This document shows positions 44,586 to 53,320 of a DNA stretch of 64,000 nt, piece by piece (the first letter of the stretch is position 1; the number at the start of each line of letters is the position of its first letter). The translations under genes were made by a program, and so were the position numbers. The stretch comes from JAFGTX01 sp942492225 (GTDB taxonomy: Bacteria > Bacillota > Clostridia > Peptostreptococcales > Acidaminobacteraceae), in contig CALODS010000022.1 in NCBI GenBank assembly GCA_942492225.1, forward strand, positions 58,627 to 122,626, written 5' to 3'. Below the pieces are notes generated by a model. The model did not search any database. It was given only the letters and a program-made list of their open reading frames with translations, and was not told where the DNA came from.

Positions 44586-45779
44586 TTGAAGAAATTTTTA
44601 TCAATCTTATTAGTATTATCACTAGCGCTAAGTTTAGCAGCTTGTGGTGGCTCGGCACCTGCTGAGGAACCAGCAGACACAGGATCAACAGATACTGCAG
44701 CAGCAGAAACACCAGCTGAAGAGCCGGCAACTGATGACAATTGGAAAATTGGTATTATGACTGGTACTGTATCTCAAAATGAAGAAGAATACAGAGCAGC
44801 TCAAAATGTTGTAGCGAAATACGGTGAAGAACATGTATTATTAATGACTTATCCTGATAAATTTATGGATGAGCAAGAAACTACAATTGCTAACTTAGTT
44901 TCAATGGCATCAGATCCTGATGTAAAAGCATTAATTATCGTTCAAGCAGTTCCAGGAACTTCTGCAGCAATCGATAAAGCAAGAGAAGTTAACCCAGATG
45001 TATTAGTAATTGCTGGTACACCAGGTGAAAACCCTGCTGATATCGCTGCAAGAGCTGATATCGCATTAAACCTTGACGAATTGGCAATGGGTAGAACAAT
45101 TGTTGAACAAGCGAAAAAACAAGGCGCTGAAACTTTAGTTCACTATTCTTTCCCAAGACACATGTCTTATGCATTATTATCTGCTAGAAGAGACCTTTTA
45201 AAGGAAAACTGTGAAGCATTAGGACTTGAGTTTGTTGATGCAACTGCTCTTGATCCAACAGGTGATGCTGGTTTATCAGGCGCTCAACAATTTATTTTAG
45301 AAGATACACCAAGAATGATTGAAAAGTATGGTAAAAATACTGCATTCTTCTCTACAAACTGTGGTCTTCAAATTCCACTAATTAAAATGGTAGCAGAAGG
45401 TGGCGCTATTTACCCACAACCATGTTGTCCATCTCCATACCATGGTTTCCCATCAGCTTTAGGTATTGAAATTCCAGAAGATAAGCAAGGAGACATTGCT
45501 TTTGTAACAGAACAAATTTCTGCTAAATTAGCTGAAATGAATATGACTGGTAGAATGTCTACATGGCCAGTACCTTGTGCTATGATGTTTGTTGAAGCTG
45601 GTGCAGAATACTCTATCGAGTATATCAAAGGCAACACAAATGGAAAACTTGATGTTGATGTTTTAGCTGCTAAATTCCAAGATTATGCAGGCGTTCCAGT
45701 AGGAATGGTTTCATTAGACGAAAATGGCGAAAAATATGACAATTACTTAATGGTTCTTCTTGGATACTTAGATTTCTAG
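44586..45779 (+). CDS. DUF3798 lipoprotein, substrate-binding protein of ABC importer 1
   Basis: A 397-residue lipoprotein with a TTG start (44586) preceded by GGGGGG. Signal peptide and lipobox: LVLSLALSLAACGGS (cysteine near 20), then an Ala/Glu/Thr-rich linker. The mature domain is a type I periplasmic-binding-like fold (NWKIGIMTGTVSQNEEEYRAAQ, VKALIIVQAVPGTSAAIDKAREVNPDVLVIAG). The DUF3798 core includes VHYSFPRHM, Cys259 in FSTNCG, Cys280-Cys281 in PCCPSPYHGFPSALGIEI, and MTGRMSTWPVP. The paralogue at 53321 keeps the same three cysteines at the same spacing. Family function is uncharacterised. The RbsA-like ATPase and two permeases that follow show it is an importer component; the ligand is unknown. 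Codon use is optimised, suggesting high expression. Confidence 0.85.
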   Translation: MKKFLSILLVLSLALSLAACGGSAPAEEPADTGSTDTAAAETPAEEPATDDNWKIGIMTGTVSQNEEEYRAAQNVVAKYGEEHVLLMTYPDKFMDEQETTIANLVSMASDPDVKALIIVQAVPGTSAAIDKAREVNPDVLVIAGTPGENPADIAARADIALNLDELAMGRTIVEQAKKQGAETLVHYSFPRHMSYALLSARRDLLKENCEALGLEFVDATALDPTGDAGLSGAQQFILEDTPRMIEKYGKNTAFFSTNCGLQIPLIKMVAEGGAIYPQPCCPSPYHGFPSALGIEIPEDKQGDIAFVTEQISAKLAEMNMTGRMSTWPVPCAMMFVEAGAEYSIEYIKGNTNGKLDVDVLAAKFQDYAGVPVGMVSLDENGEKYDNYLMVLLGYLDF

Positions 45780-45814
45780 GACTGAATAATTAAAAATTCA
45801 ATAAAAAATTTTGT

Positions 45815-45840
45815 GTGAGGTTGTCTATATGGCAACCTTC
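45815..45840 (+). promoter_or_regulatory. Intra-operon hairpin after the importer 1 binding-protein gene
   Basis: AGGTTG (45818-45823) pairs with CAACCT (45833-45838), loop TCTATATGG, with no T-run. Hairpins after the binding-protein gene commonly stabilise that part of the mRNA or partly terminate transcription, raising binding-protein levels over the membrane components. The paralogous operon has a similar hairpin at the same place. Confidence 0.5.
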
Positions 45841-45948
45841 CACTATGATTAGACAAAATTAATAAAATTCAAAAAAAATTATAATTATACAACAATGATA
45901 CTTAGAAATTGCAAAATAGGGGAATTACTTTTAAGGTGGTGAAGTTGA

Positions 45949-47562
45949 ATGCAGTATGAATATGCGCTTCAAATGAAGAATATTCAAAAAGAATATTATG
46001 GTAACAAGGTATTAAAGGGTGTTAGTTTAGAAGTAAAGCCAGGAGAAATTCACGCTTTACTAGGTGAGAATGGTGCTGGTAAATCAACTTTAATGAATAT
46101 ATTATTTGGTATGCCAGTTATACATGAGACTGGTGGATTTGAAGGTTCTGTTAGTATTTGTGGTAAGGAATCACTTATAAAATCACCAGAAGAAGCGATG
46201 GAATATGGTATTGGCATGGTACATCAAGAGTTCATGTTAATTCCGGACTTTACAATTGCTGAAAACATTAAATTAAATAGAGAAATTTCAAAACCAAATA
46301 TTATTAGTAAATCATTTGGACGTTCAAGTTTAGAATTCTTGGATAGTAAAGCGATGAATGCAGATGCGCGTAAATCGCTAGATACCTTAGGCATGGATGT
46401 AGGTGAGTGGGTTAAAGTTGCTGGCTTACCGGTTGGGCATATGCAATTCGTCGAAATTGCACGTGAAATTGATAAAAAAGGCATTAAACTATTAGTATTT
46501 GATGAACCAACTGCTGTACTTGCTGAAACGGAAGCAGACAATTTGATTGCTGCGATGAAGCGCTTAGCAGCAAGTGGTATAGCAATACTTTTTATTACGC
46601 ATAGATTAGATGAGGTAATTGATGCCGCTGATAACATCACAATTTTAAGAGATGGTGAATTAGTAGCAACATTACCAAAAGAAGGAACAAATGTCCTTCA
46701 ATTAGCAGAATTAATGGTTGGCCGTGAAATTGAAGTATCACAAAAAAATGAAGATAATTTGAATGTTGGATCGGAAGATGTTGTTTTAGAAATAAAAAAT
46801 TTGACGGTGAAAATGCCAGGAGAAGAAGTAAAAGGCATTAATCTAAATATCAAACGTGGTGAGATTTTAGGTATTGCAGGATTGGCTGGTCAAGGAAAAA
46901 TTGGTATTGCAAATGGTATACTTGGTCTGTATCCATCAGCTGGTGAAGTGAGTTTCAATGGGAAACCTTTGGATATTACAAACACACATGAAGTGCTTGA
47001 TAAAGGTATTGCATTTGTATCAGAAGATAGAAGAGCAGTAGGCTTACTACTTGATTCTTCTATAGAAGAAAATATCATGTTAACAACAATGCAAGTAAAA
47101 GGTACATTCATGAAAAATTATGGAATTATGAGATTACTCGATAGTCCTCTTGTGAGATCTCATGCGAATAAAATGATTGAAGACTTAGATATCAGGTGTA
47201 CTGGACCACTTCAACCAACAAGACGTTTAAGCGGTGGAAATCAACAAAAGGTTTGTTTAGCTAGAGCGTTGACACTTGAACCAGAAATACTATTTGTTTC
47301 TGAACCGACGAGAGGTATTGACATTGGTGCTAAAAAATTAGTATTAGATATGTTGGTTAAAAAGAATGAAACTGAAAATATGACGGTTGTTATAACATCA
47401 AGTGAATTAGCTGAATTGCGATCATTATGTGATCGTATCGCGATTGTTGCAGAAGGCAAAATTGAAGGTATACTATCTCCAGCTGCTTCTGATGCTGACT
47501 TCGGTTTAATGATGTCTGGTGAGTATCACAAATATCATGGCACAAAGAGGGAGGACGCATAG
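45949..47562 (+). CDS. ABC importer 1 ATPase (two nucleotide-binding domains, RbsA/BMP type)
   Basis: A 537-residue tandem ATPase. NBD1: Walker A GENGAGKST (39-47), Walker B LLVFDEPTAVL (Asp185), H-loop FITHRLDEV; its signature is degenerate (LPVGHMQFVEIA). NBD2: degenerate Walker A GLAGQGKIGI, signature LSGGNQQKV (from 427), Walker B ILFVSEPTRGIDIGAKK. This fits the sugar/nucleoside importer family RbsA-MglA-YufO. The insertion NILFGMPVIHETGGFEGSV after NBD1 Walker A is shared with the paralogue, marking a DUF3798-linked subtype. It starts 169 bp after the binding-protein gene and ends against the next permease (0-1 bp). Confidence 0.9.
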   Translation: MQYEYALQMKNIQKEYYGNKVLKGVSLEVKPGEIHALLGENGAGKSTLMNILFGMPVIHETGGFEGSVSICGKESLIKSPEEAMEYGIGMVHQEFMLIPDFTIAENIKLNREISKPNIISKSFGRSSLEFLDSKAMNADARKSLDTLGMDVGEWVKVAGLPVGHMQFVEIAREIDKKGIKLLVFDEPTAVLAETEADNLIAAMKRLAASGIAILFITHRLDEVIDAADNITILRDGELVATLPKEGTNVLQLAELMVGREIEVSQKNEDNLNVGSEDVVLEIKNLTVKMPGEEVKGINLNIKRGEILGIAGLAGQGKIGIANGILGLYPSAGEVSFNGKPLDITNTHEVLDKGIAFVSEDRRAVGLLLDSSIEENIMLTTMQVKGTFMKNYGIMRLLDSPLVRSHANKMIEDLDIRCTGPLQPTRRLSGGNQQKVCLARALTLEPEILFVSEPTRGIDIGAKKLVLDMLVKKNETENMTVVITSSELAELRSLCDRIAIVAEGKIEGILSPAASDADFGLMMSGEYHKYHGTKREDA

Positions 47563-48603
47563 ATGGGTGAATCAATTAACAAAATGATTAAAAAAATGGG
47601 GTTACCAAGATTTATTATAACAACATTCTTTATTGTTGTTTGGTTGTTAGCCATTATGAAAGGACTTCCAATTGCGAGCTTATTTTCTGATTCGTTAAGA
47701 AGATTTGGGATGAATGGGATCTTAGTTCTTGCAATGGTTCCTGCAATTCATTGTGGTATTGGACCGAATTTCGCATTACCAATTGGTATTATATGTGGAA
47801 TTCTAGGTGGACTTATTAGTATTCAAGTCGGCGCCGGTGGTATTGGAGGATTTTTATTAGCAATTGGAGTGGCAATTCCAGTTTCAATTGTTATTGGATG
47901 GTTTTATGGCGTCATGTTAAATAAAATTAAGGGTTCAGAAATGCTTGTAGCAACATATACAGGATTTGCTTTTGTATCAGTTATGAGTATAGCATGGATT
48001 CTATTACCATTTACACATCCTGAAATGAGATGGCCAATTGGACAAGGATTGAGAGTTACAATTGCATTAGAATCAACTTTTGGCTATATTTTAGATAATT
48101 TTTTAGCTATTGAAATTGGCAGTTTGAAAATTCCAACAGGAATGCTTTTATTCTTTGCATTCATGTGCTTTATAATGTGGGTGTTTTCAAGAACACGAAC
48201 GGGTATTGCAATGAAAGCTTCAGGTGACAATCCGAAATTTGCACTAGCTTCAGGGATCAATGTAGATAGTTATAGAATTGTTGGAACTATAATTTCTACA
48301 TCATTAGGTGCAATAGGATATATCGTATATGCGCAAAGTTATGGTTTTATTCAATTATATCAAGCGCCTTTAATGATGGCATTTCCAGCGGTTGCAGCAA
48401 TTCTTATTGGTGGCGCAACAGCAAAGAAAGCAACGATTTCACACGTTGTAATAGGCGCATTTTTATTCAATGGACTTTTAGCGATTTCGCTACCAGTTGC
48501 CAGTGCATTTTTCGATGGTGGTAATATCTCTGAAGTGTTCAGAATGATTATACAAAATGGTATTATCCTCTATGCATTAACACAAGTAGGAGGTGGAGAA
48601 TAA
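47563..48603 (+). CDS. ABC importer 1 permease A
   Basis: A 346-residue membrane protein of the BPD_transp_2 (RbsC/LivH-like) type with about nine hydrophobic segments. Conserved loops: FGMNGILVLAMVPAIHCGIGPNFALPIG, TRTGIAMKASGDNPKFALASGINV (the cytoplasmic coupling region with GDNPxFAxxSGI), and GGATAKKATISHVVIG. It starts directly after the ATPase stop and overlaps permease B by one base. Together with permease B it forms the heterodimeric channel. Confidence 0.88.
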   Translation: MGESINKMIKKMGLPRFIITTFFIVVWLLAIMKGLPIASLFSDSLRRFGMNGILVLAMVPAIHCGIGPNFALPIGIICGILGGLISIQVGAGGIGGFLLAIGVAIPVSIVIGWFYGVMLNKIKGSEMLVATYTGFAFVSVMSIAWILLPFTHPEMRWPIGQGLRVTIALESTFGYILDNFLAIEIGSLKIPTGMLLFFAFMCFIMWVFSRTRTGIAMKASGDNPKFALASGINVDSYRIVGTIISTSLGAIGYIVYAQSYGFIQLYQAPLMMAFPAVAAILIGGATAKKATISHVVIGAFLFNGLLAISLPVASAFFDGGNISEVFRMIIQNGIILYALTQVGGGE

Positions 48604-49940
48604 TGGCTGAAATAACAAATTTAAAAAAAGTTGAAGAAAAATCATTAGGAGAACGAATTATTCATACCATTCTTCAAAACAGCGTTACAATTCTTTTTTT
48701 AATAGTATGTATTGGTGGAATTTATGTTTCAAAGTTACCTCTATTTTTCATTGCCAATGAATTATTAACAAGAGTTACTCGAAATACTTTTTTAGTACTT
48801 GCACTGATAATACCTGTAATGGCGGGTATGGGTCTCAACTTTAGTATTGTAGTAGGTGCAATGGCGGGGCAGATGGCAATCATTGCGGTAACGAACTGGG
48901 GAATTGGTGGACTACCAGGTATTTTTTTAGCTTTTGCAATATCTGCACCTCTTGCTTTGATATTTGGTAAGATAACAGGTATGTTACTTAACAAAACAAA
49001 GGGTCAAGAAATGATTGCCAGTATGATTGTTGGTTATTTTTCCAATGGTTTGTACCAATTGTTATTTTTGTTCATGGTAGGGCCAATTATTCCAATCGCA
49101 GTAAAAGGCATGCTTTTATCAAATGGTATTGGACTTAGAAATACAATTGACTTAGCAAAGAATGGCGATGGTGTACCAGGAATTAAGTATGTACTTGATA
49201 CGGCAACGGTTTTCGGTATGCCAACTAAAGTACCATTTTTCTATGTTGTGCTCATTGGTGGATTAATTGCAGCAGTTGTTTTTGGACTACGCGTGATGAA
49301 AAAAGATCAAGTACATTTAACAAATGAAGAGAAAAACAAAAATATCCTCAATTTAGTAATTTCTGTTTTCTTAGTAGTTTTTAGTGCAATTCTCATGTTT
49401 GCGCCGAGTTTATTATCAAAAAATGTTCAAACACTTTCGCGATTAAAATTGCCGCTTTTAACAGCATCTTTAGTAATGTTGTTGGCAGGATTCCACTTGA
49501 TTATTGTAAATACAAAACTGGGCCAAGATTTTAGAGCGGTAGGTCAGAACAAACATATTGCACAGGTGTCTGGTATTAGAGTGAATCAAACTAGAGAACT
49601 TGCGATTATGTTATCGACAATGTTTGCAGGATGGGGACAAATTATTTTCTTACAAAACTTAGGTATTCTTAATACTTATGGTTCACATGTTCAAATTGCA
49701 CTATTTGCAATCGCAGCAATCTTAATTGGTGGTGCGTCTGTCTCTAAAGCAACTGTTGGACAAGCTTTCTTAGGTGTTATTCTTTTCCATACACTGTTTA
49801 TCGTTTCACCGATGGCTGGGAAGAACTTATTTGGAGATGCACAGATTGGTGAATTCTTTAGAGCTTTCGTCGCTTACGGCGTTATCGGTTTATCTCTTGG
49901 TCTTCATGCTTGGAAGAAGCAAATGATGTCCAGAGTATAA
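48603..49940 (+). CDS. ABC importer 1 permease B
   Basis: A 445-residue BPD_transp_2 permease. It is longer than permease A because of a central insertion (about residues 200-285, with an extra membrane pair and the charged stretch VMKKDQVHLTNEEKNKNILN). Core motifs: MAGMGLNFSIVVGAMAGQMAIIAV, GQDFRAVGQNKHIAQVSGIRVNQTR and GGASVSKATVGQAFLGVILFH. The paralogue (57162-58199, 345 residues) lacks the insertion. ATG overlaps the preceding TAA. A terminator follows. Confidence 0.88.
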   Translation: MAEITNLKKVEEKSLGERIIHTILQNSVTILFLIVCIGGIYVSKLPLFFIANELLTRVTRNTFLVLALIIPVMAGMGLNFSIVVGAMAGQMAIIAVTNWGIGGLPGIFLAFAISAPLALIFGKITGMLLNKTKGQEMIASMIVGYFSNGLYQLLFLFMVGPIIPIAVKGMLLSNGIGLRNTIDLAKNGDGVPGIKYVLDTATVFGMPTKVPFFYVVLIGGLIAAVVFGLRVMKKDQVHLTNEEKNKNILNLVISVFLVVFSAILMFAPSLLSKNVQTLSRLKLPLLTASLVMLLAGFHLIIVNTKLGQDFRAVGQNKHIAQVSGIRVNQTRELAIMLSTMFAGWGQIIFLQNLGILNTYGSHVQIALFAIAAILIGGASVSKATVGQAFLGVILFHTLFIVSPMAGKNLFGDAQIGEFFRAFVAYGVIGLSLGLHAWKKQMMSRV

Positions 49941-49970
49941 AGAAAAAAGAATTTTATAATAAAACCTTTA

Positions 49971-49999
49971 AAACGAACTCAACTGAGTTCGTTTTTTTT
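49971..49999 (+). terminator. Terminator of the importer 1 operon
   Basis: AAACGAACTC/GAGTTCGTTT with a 4-base loop, followed by an eight-T run. Confidence 0.88.
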
Positions 50000-50087
50000 G
50001 CGGTGTAGGTGAGATTGTTGCATAAATAAAGTAAATATATAAGATGATTTATAGGACTTAATTTTGGAACATATATAAAGCAAGGTG

Positions 50088-50096
50088 TGGTATAAT
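50088..50096 (+). promoter_or_regulatory. Extended -10 promoter of prmA
   Basis: TGG-TATAAT; a possible -35 TTGGAA at 50064-50069 is spaced too widely (21 bp). Transcription would start about 20 bp before the prmA start at 50122. Confidence 0.6.
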
Positions 50097-50121
50097 AAGT
50101 GGGATGAAATGGAGGAAGACT

Positions 50122-51054
50122 ATGAGATGGTTTGAAATAAAAATATATACAGATTCAATGTCAGTTGAAGCTGTCACAAATATGTTATATGAAGTTGGTG
50201 CTGAAGGAATTGTAATAGAAGACCCAAATGACCCAGTATATAATGAAAGTTATAAGGGTGATTGGGATTATATCGAAGATGAAGTTTATCAGTTTTCATC
50301 TAAAGAGGCTATTGTTATGGGGTATTGTTCTGATATTGATCCAGAAAAAATAAATGAACAACTTATGGAAAAAATTGAGATGCTTGAATCCTATGGTTTA
50401 GCAAAGGGTTCTGGAACAATAGAAATAAAAGAAGTTGTGGATGATAATTGGGCTCATGAATGGAAGAAATATTTTAAGCCTCTTAAAATAGGTGAGCGTA
50501 TGGTAATTAAACCAACTTGGGAAGACTATGAAATTGTTGGTGATGAACTAATTCTTGAGATGGATCCTGGCAGTGCATTTGGTTCAGGTACCCACGAAAC
50601 CACATCTATGTGTGTTGAGTTTACCGATAAATATATGAAACAAGATGATCGTGTCTTTGATATAGGATGTGGAACTGGCATTTTGGGTATTGCTGCTGCA
50701 ATGTTAGGTGCTAAAGAAGTGACCTGTGTAGATATTGATGAATTGGCTGTTATTGCTACCAAAGAAAATATTGCATTAAACAATATCGCAGATAAAGTAG
50801 AAGTCTTTCAAGGTGATTTGACTGAGGTTCTTAAAGGAAAAGCAGATGTTGTCATTGCCAATATAATTGCTGATGTTATTATTTTTCTATCCGAAGATAT
50901 TTCTCATGTTTTAAAAGAAGGTGGTATGTTTATCGCATCTGGTATTATTCATGATAAACGAGAAGAAGTCCTATCAGCTCTTAAGAAAAATGGCTTTACA
51001 ATTGTTGAAGTAAAAACACAAGGAGAATGGAACGCAATAGCGGCTACTTTATAG
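50122..51054 (+). CDS. prmA: Ribosomal protein L11 methyltransferase
   Basis: A 310-residue AdoMet-dependent methyltransferase that trimethylates L11. The AdoMet motif is VFDIGCGTGILGIAAAMLGA, followed by VTCVDIDELAV and VVIANIIADVI (the NxxxD/PPY-like motif). I place the start at ATG 50122, which follows GGAGGAAG and gives MRWFEIKIYTDS; an ATG at 50104 would place the Shine-Dalgarno inside the coding region. The gene normally follows dnaJ in Clostridia; importer 1 now separates them. Confidence 0.94.
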   Translation: MRWFEIKIYTDSMSVEAVTNMLYEVGAEGIVIEDPNDPVYNESYKGDWDYIEDEVYQFSSKEAIVMGYCSDIDPEKINEQLMEKIEMLESYGLAKGSGTIEIKEVVDDNWAHEWKKYFKPLKIGERMVIKPTWEDYEIVGDELILEMDPGSAFGSGTHETTSMCVEFTDKYMKQDDRVFDIGCGTGILGIAAAMLGAKEVTCVDIDELAVIATKENIALNNIADKVEVFQGDLTEVLKGKADVVIANIIADVIIFLSEDISHVLKEGGMFIASGIIHDKREEVLSALKKNGFTIVEVKTQGEWNAIAATL

Positions 51055-51213
51055 CAGGCACATTTTATTTGCAAGTAAATAGTGGATTGCTCTAAGGTTA
51101 TGCCATTCTTCCATGGTGGGTAGAATTTATTTCTTGGCACTGCTTGTGCCTAAAGTATTTGTCGTTAAATACGACTAATAGTTATTAAACTATATTTTAA
51201 GATGAGGTAGAAT

Positions 51214-51943
51214 ATGCATCGTTTTTTTATAAAACAAAATCAATTTGATGGTAAAACATTTGTTTTAGATCAAAAAGAAGACGTACGACATTTAACAAAG
51301 GCATTGCGCGTAACGATTGGAGAAAAAATCGAATTATGCATAGAAGAAACGGGGGAAGAATGGATTACAGAAGTAATCGCGTTAGATTTGGATGCCGTTT
51401 CATTAACTGCTATTGAGAAATCAGTGACAACAAGAGAATCATCAGTAGATATAACCCTTTATCAAGGCTTGCCTAAAGCTGATAAAATGGAGTTGATTAT
51501 ACAAAAATCAACTGAGCTAGGTGTTTCTGTAATTGTACCGGTAGCAATGGATCGTTGTGTTGTAAAACTTAAAGATAAAGATAGTGAAAAAAAACAAGAA
51601 CGCTGGCAAAAAATTGCTTATGAAGCGGCAAAACAATCCAAACGTTCTAAAATACCCAAAGTTAATTTACCAGTAAAACTAAAAAAACTTGAGTTGGCAT
51701 TATCAACTCATGATTTAGTCATTTTTCTCTATGAAAATGAAAAAGAACATGGATTAAAAGAAACATTAAAAATGTGTAAAGGGAAAAGTATTGGCATCAT
51801 TGTTGGACCTGAAGGTGGCTTTTCCGATGAGGAATCTATATTGCTTGAGGAATATGGCTGTATCTCAACAACATTAGGACCGAGAATACTAAGAACTTGA
51901 AACAGCAGGGATGGCTTGTATAAATCGATTATCACCAGTATGA
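51214..51943 (+). pseudogene. rsmE: 16S rRNA (uracil1498-N3)-methyltransferase, frameshifted near its end
   Basis: A SPOUT-fold methyltransferase. MHRFFIKQNQFDGK begins it; QGLPKADKMELIIQKSTELGV, AYEAAKQSKRSKIPKV and IGIIVGPEGGFSDEE are diagnostic. The frame stops at 51898-51900 (TGA) after LGPRILRT, 14-15 residues short of the family's end. Skipping one T (51898) continues ETAGMACINRLSPV and stops at 51943, which restores the invariant LRTETA motif that contacts AdoMet. A single inserted base is the simplest reading, from a sequencing error or a very recent mutation. It lies 159 bp after prmA, as is usual in Firmicutes. Confidence 0.85.
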
Positions 51944-51980
51944 GTTGAGTGATATATAATAAGACAAGTAAAAATTGATG

Positions 51981-52009
51981 AAGCGTAATCATTTGATTAC
52001 GCTTTTTTT
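51981..52009 (+). terminator. Terminator after rsmE
   Basis: AAGCGTAATCA/TGATTACGCTT with a two-base loop (four if the last pair is open), followed by seven Ts. It ends the prmA-rsmE transcript before the reductase gene. Confidence 0.88.
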
Positions 52010-52055
52010 GTATAAAAAAACACAATACAAAGAAGATGTTTATTAATATTTTCAA

Positions 52056-52085
52056 TTGTACAACTATGAGTATAAAACCTATACT
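52056..52085 (+). promoter_or_regulatory. Probable promoter of the reductase / importer 2 operon
   Basis: TTGTAC (52056-52061), 18-bp spacer, TATACT (52080-52085), about 43 bp before the GTG start at 52129. An AGTATA/TATACT inverted repeat (52070-52086) overlaps the -10, a possible operator. Confidence 0.5.
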
Positions 52086-52128
52086 AATCAGAGGGTTCAA
52101 CGATTATAAGTATTGGGGGAGGATTGAC

Positions 52129-53262
52129 GTGTATAACGATACATACGCAACAACGTTAAACGAAAAAATATTTGGTGAATGCATGGGTCTTCGTCAACAA
52201 GGGAAACTTGTGGTTGGTACTTATTGTGCTTTTACACCTAAAGAAATAATTGTTGCAGCAGGAGGTATACCTGTTTCACTATGTGCAGGCTCTAAAGAGA
52301 GTGCTGAGAAATCTGAGATACATTTACCACGTAATTTATGTGATCTAATAAAATCAAGTTATGGTCATGCGATTTCTGATTCTTGTCCATATTTTCATTA
52401 TGCGGATCATCTAATCGCTGATGCAACTTGTGATGGTAAGAAAAAAATGTTCGAGCTTTTGTCAAAAATAAAAGATCTACATATTCTAGATTTGCCAAAA
52501 ACATATGAAACCCAAGCCAGCCATGATTACTTTAAGAACGAACTCGTAAAAATTAAGAAACGTTTAGAAGATATTCATCATGAGGAAATTACAACGGAAA
52601 AATTAAATGATGCCATACGTTTATATAATAACTTAAAACGTTCTATGACAAAACTTTATGAGTTAAATAAAAATGGTTATGCGATTGTTTATGGTAGAGA
52701 AATTAAATCTGTTGTAAATGGGATAAGTTTCGAATGTAATTTAGAGACACGAATTGAAGAAATAGATGAGGCGATTAGATACTTTGAAAAAAGAGCTGGT
52801 GGTAAAAAGCAATTAGAGGAGATGAAAAATAAACCAACGATTCTTTTAACAGGTTGTCCAACGACAAATGATAAGTTGGTCAATATTATTGAGGATAATG
52901 GTGGAATCATAGTTGCCAGTGAAAACTGTGGTGGATTAAAGACTATTGAAGATTTAGTTGAGGAGGATACTGTAGATCCTTTAGAAGCATTAACTGATAA
53001 ATATTTAAACATTGCATGTCCTTGCATGTCTCCTAATAAGAAACGTATGACGATTATAGAACGATTGATTAAACTTTATGAAGTTGATGCGGTAATAGAG
53101 TTAACATGGCATGCCTGTCATACTTATAATGTGGAATCAATTCTAATAAAAGAGGTATCAGAAAATAATGGTGTGCCGTATCTGCAAATTGCAACGGATT
53201 ATTCAGAGGGAGATACAGGTCAAATATTGACAAGAGTTCAAGCGTTATTTGAACAATTATAA
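52129..53262 (+). CDS. Double-cubane-cluster anaerobic reductase / 2-hydroxyacyl-CoA dehydratase-family protein
   Basis: A 377-residue protein of the dehydratase BC/D-component fold. The N-terminus (MGLRQQGKLVVGTYCAFTPKEIIVAAGGIP) and LPRNLCDLIKSSYGH closely match the double-cubane-cluster reductases, which hold an [8Fe-9S] cluster and reduce small substrates such as acetylene with ATP-dependent electron supply. Many cysteines are present: 33, 52, 71, 86, 101, 243, 267, 297, 299, 330, including SDSCPYF, LTGCPTTND, ENCGG and ACPCMSPN. I place the start at GTG 52129 because GGGGGAGG precedes it; the ATG-initiated reading from 52036 has no site. No activase gene is adjacent; the giant activase at 22141 is the only one in the window. 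Cotranscribed with the DUF3798 importer 2. Confidence 0.85.
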   Translation: MYNDTYATTLNEKIFGECMGLRQQGKLVVGTYCAFTPKEIIVAAGGIPVSLCAGSKESAEKSEIHLPRNLCDLIKSSYGHAISDSCPYFHYADHLIADATCDGKKKMFELLSKIKDLHILDLPKTYETQASHDYFKNELVKIKKRLEDIHHEEITTEKLNDAIRLYNNLKRSMTKLYELNKNGYAIVYGREIKSVVNGISFECNLETRIEEIDEAIRYFEKRAGGKKQLEEMKNKPTILLTGCPTTNDKLVNIIEDNGGIIVASENCGGLKTIEDLVEEDTVDPLEALTDKYLNIACPCMSPNKKRMTIIERLIKLYEVDAVIELTWHACHTYNVESILIKEVSENNGVPYLQIATDYSEGDTGQILTRVQALFEQL

Positions 53263-53320
53263 GCTTGTAATCTTTCAGAAGAGAAAGATTCAATAAATAA
53301 AAAAAATAGTGGGGGATTAG

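Noticed and set aside
51890..51945. Reading the rsmE TGA as selenocysteine, given a tRNA-Sec in the window
   Set aside because: In-frame reading after the TGA gives no similarity to RsmE, whereas the +1 frame restores ETAGMACIN; a frameshift explains it.
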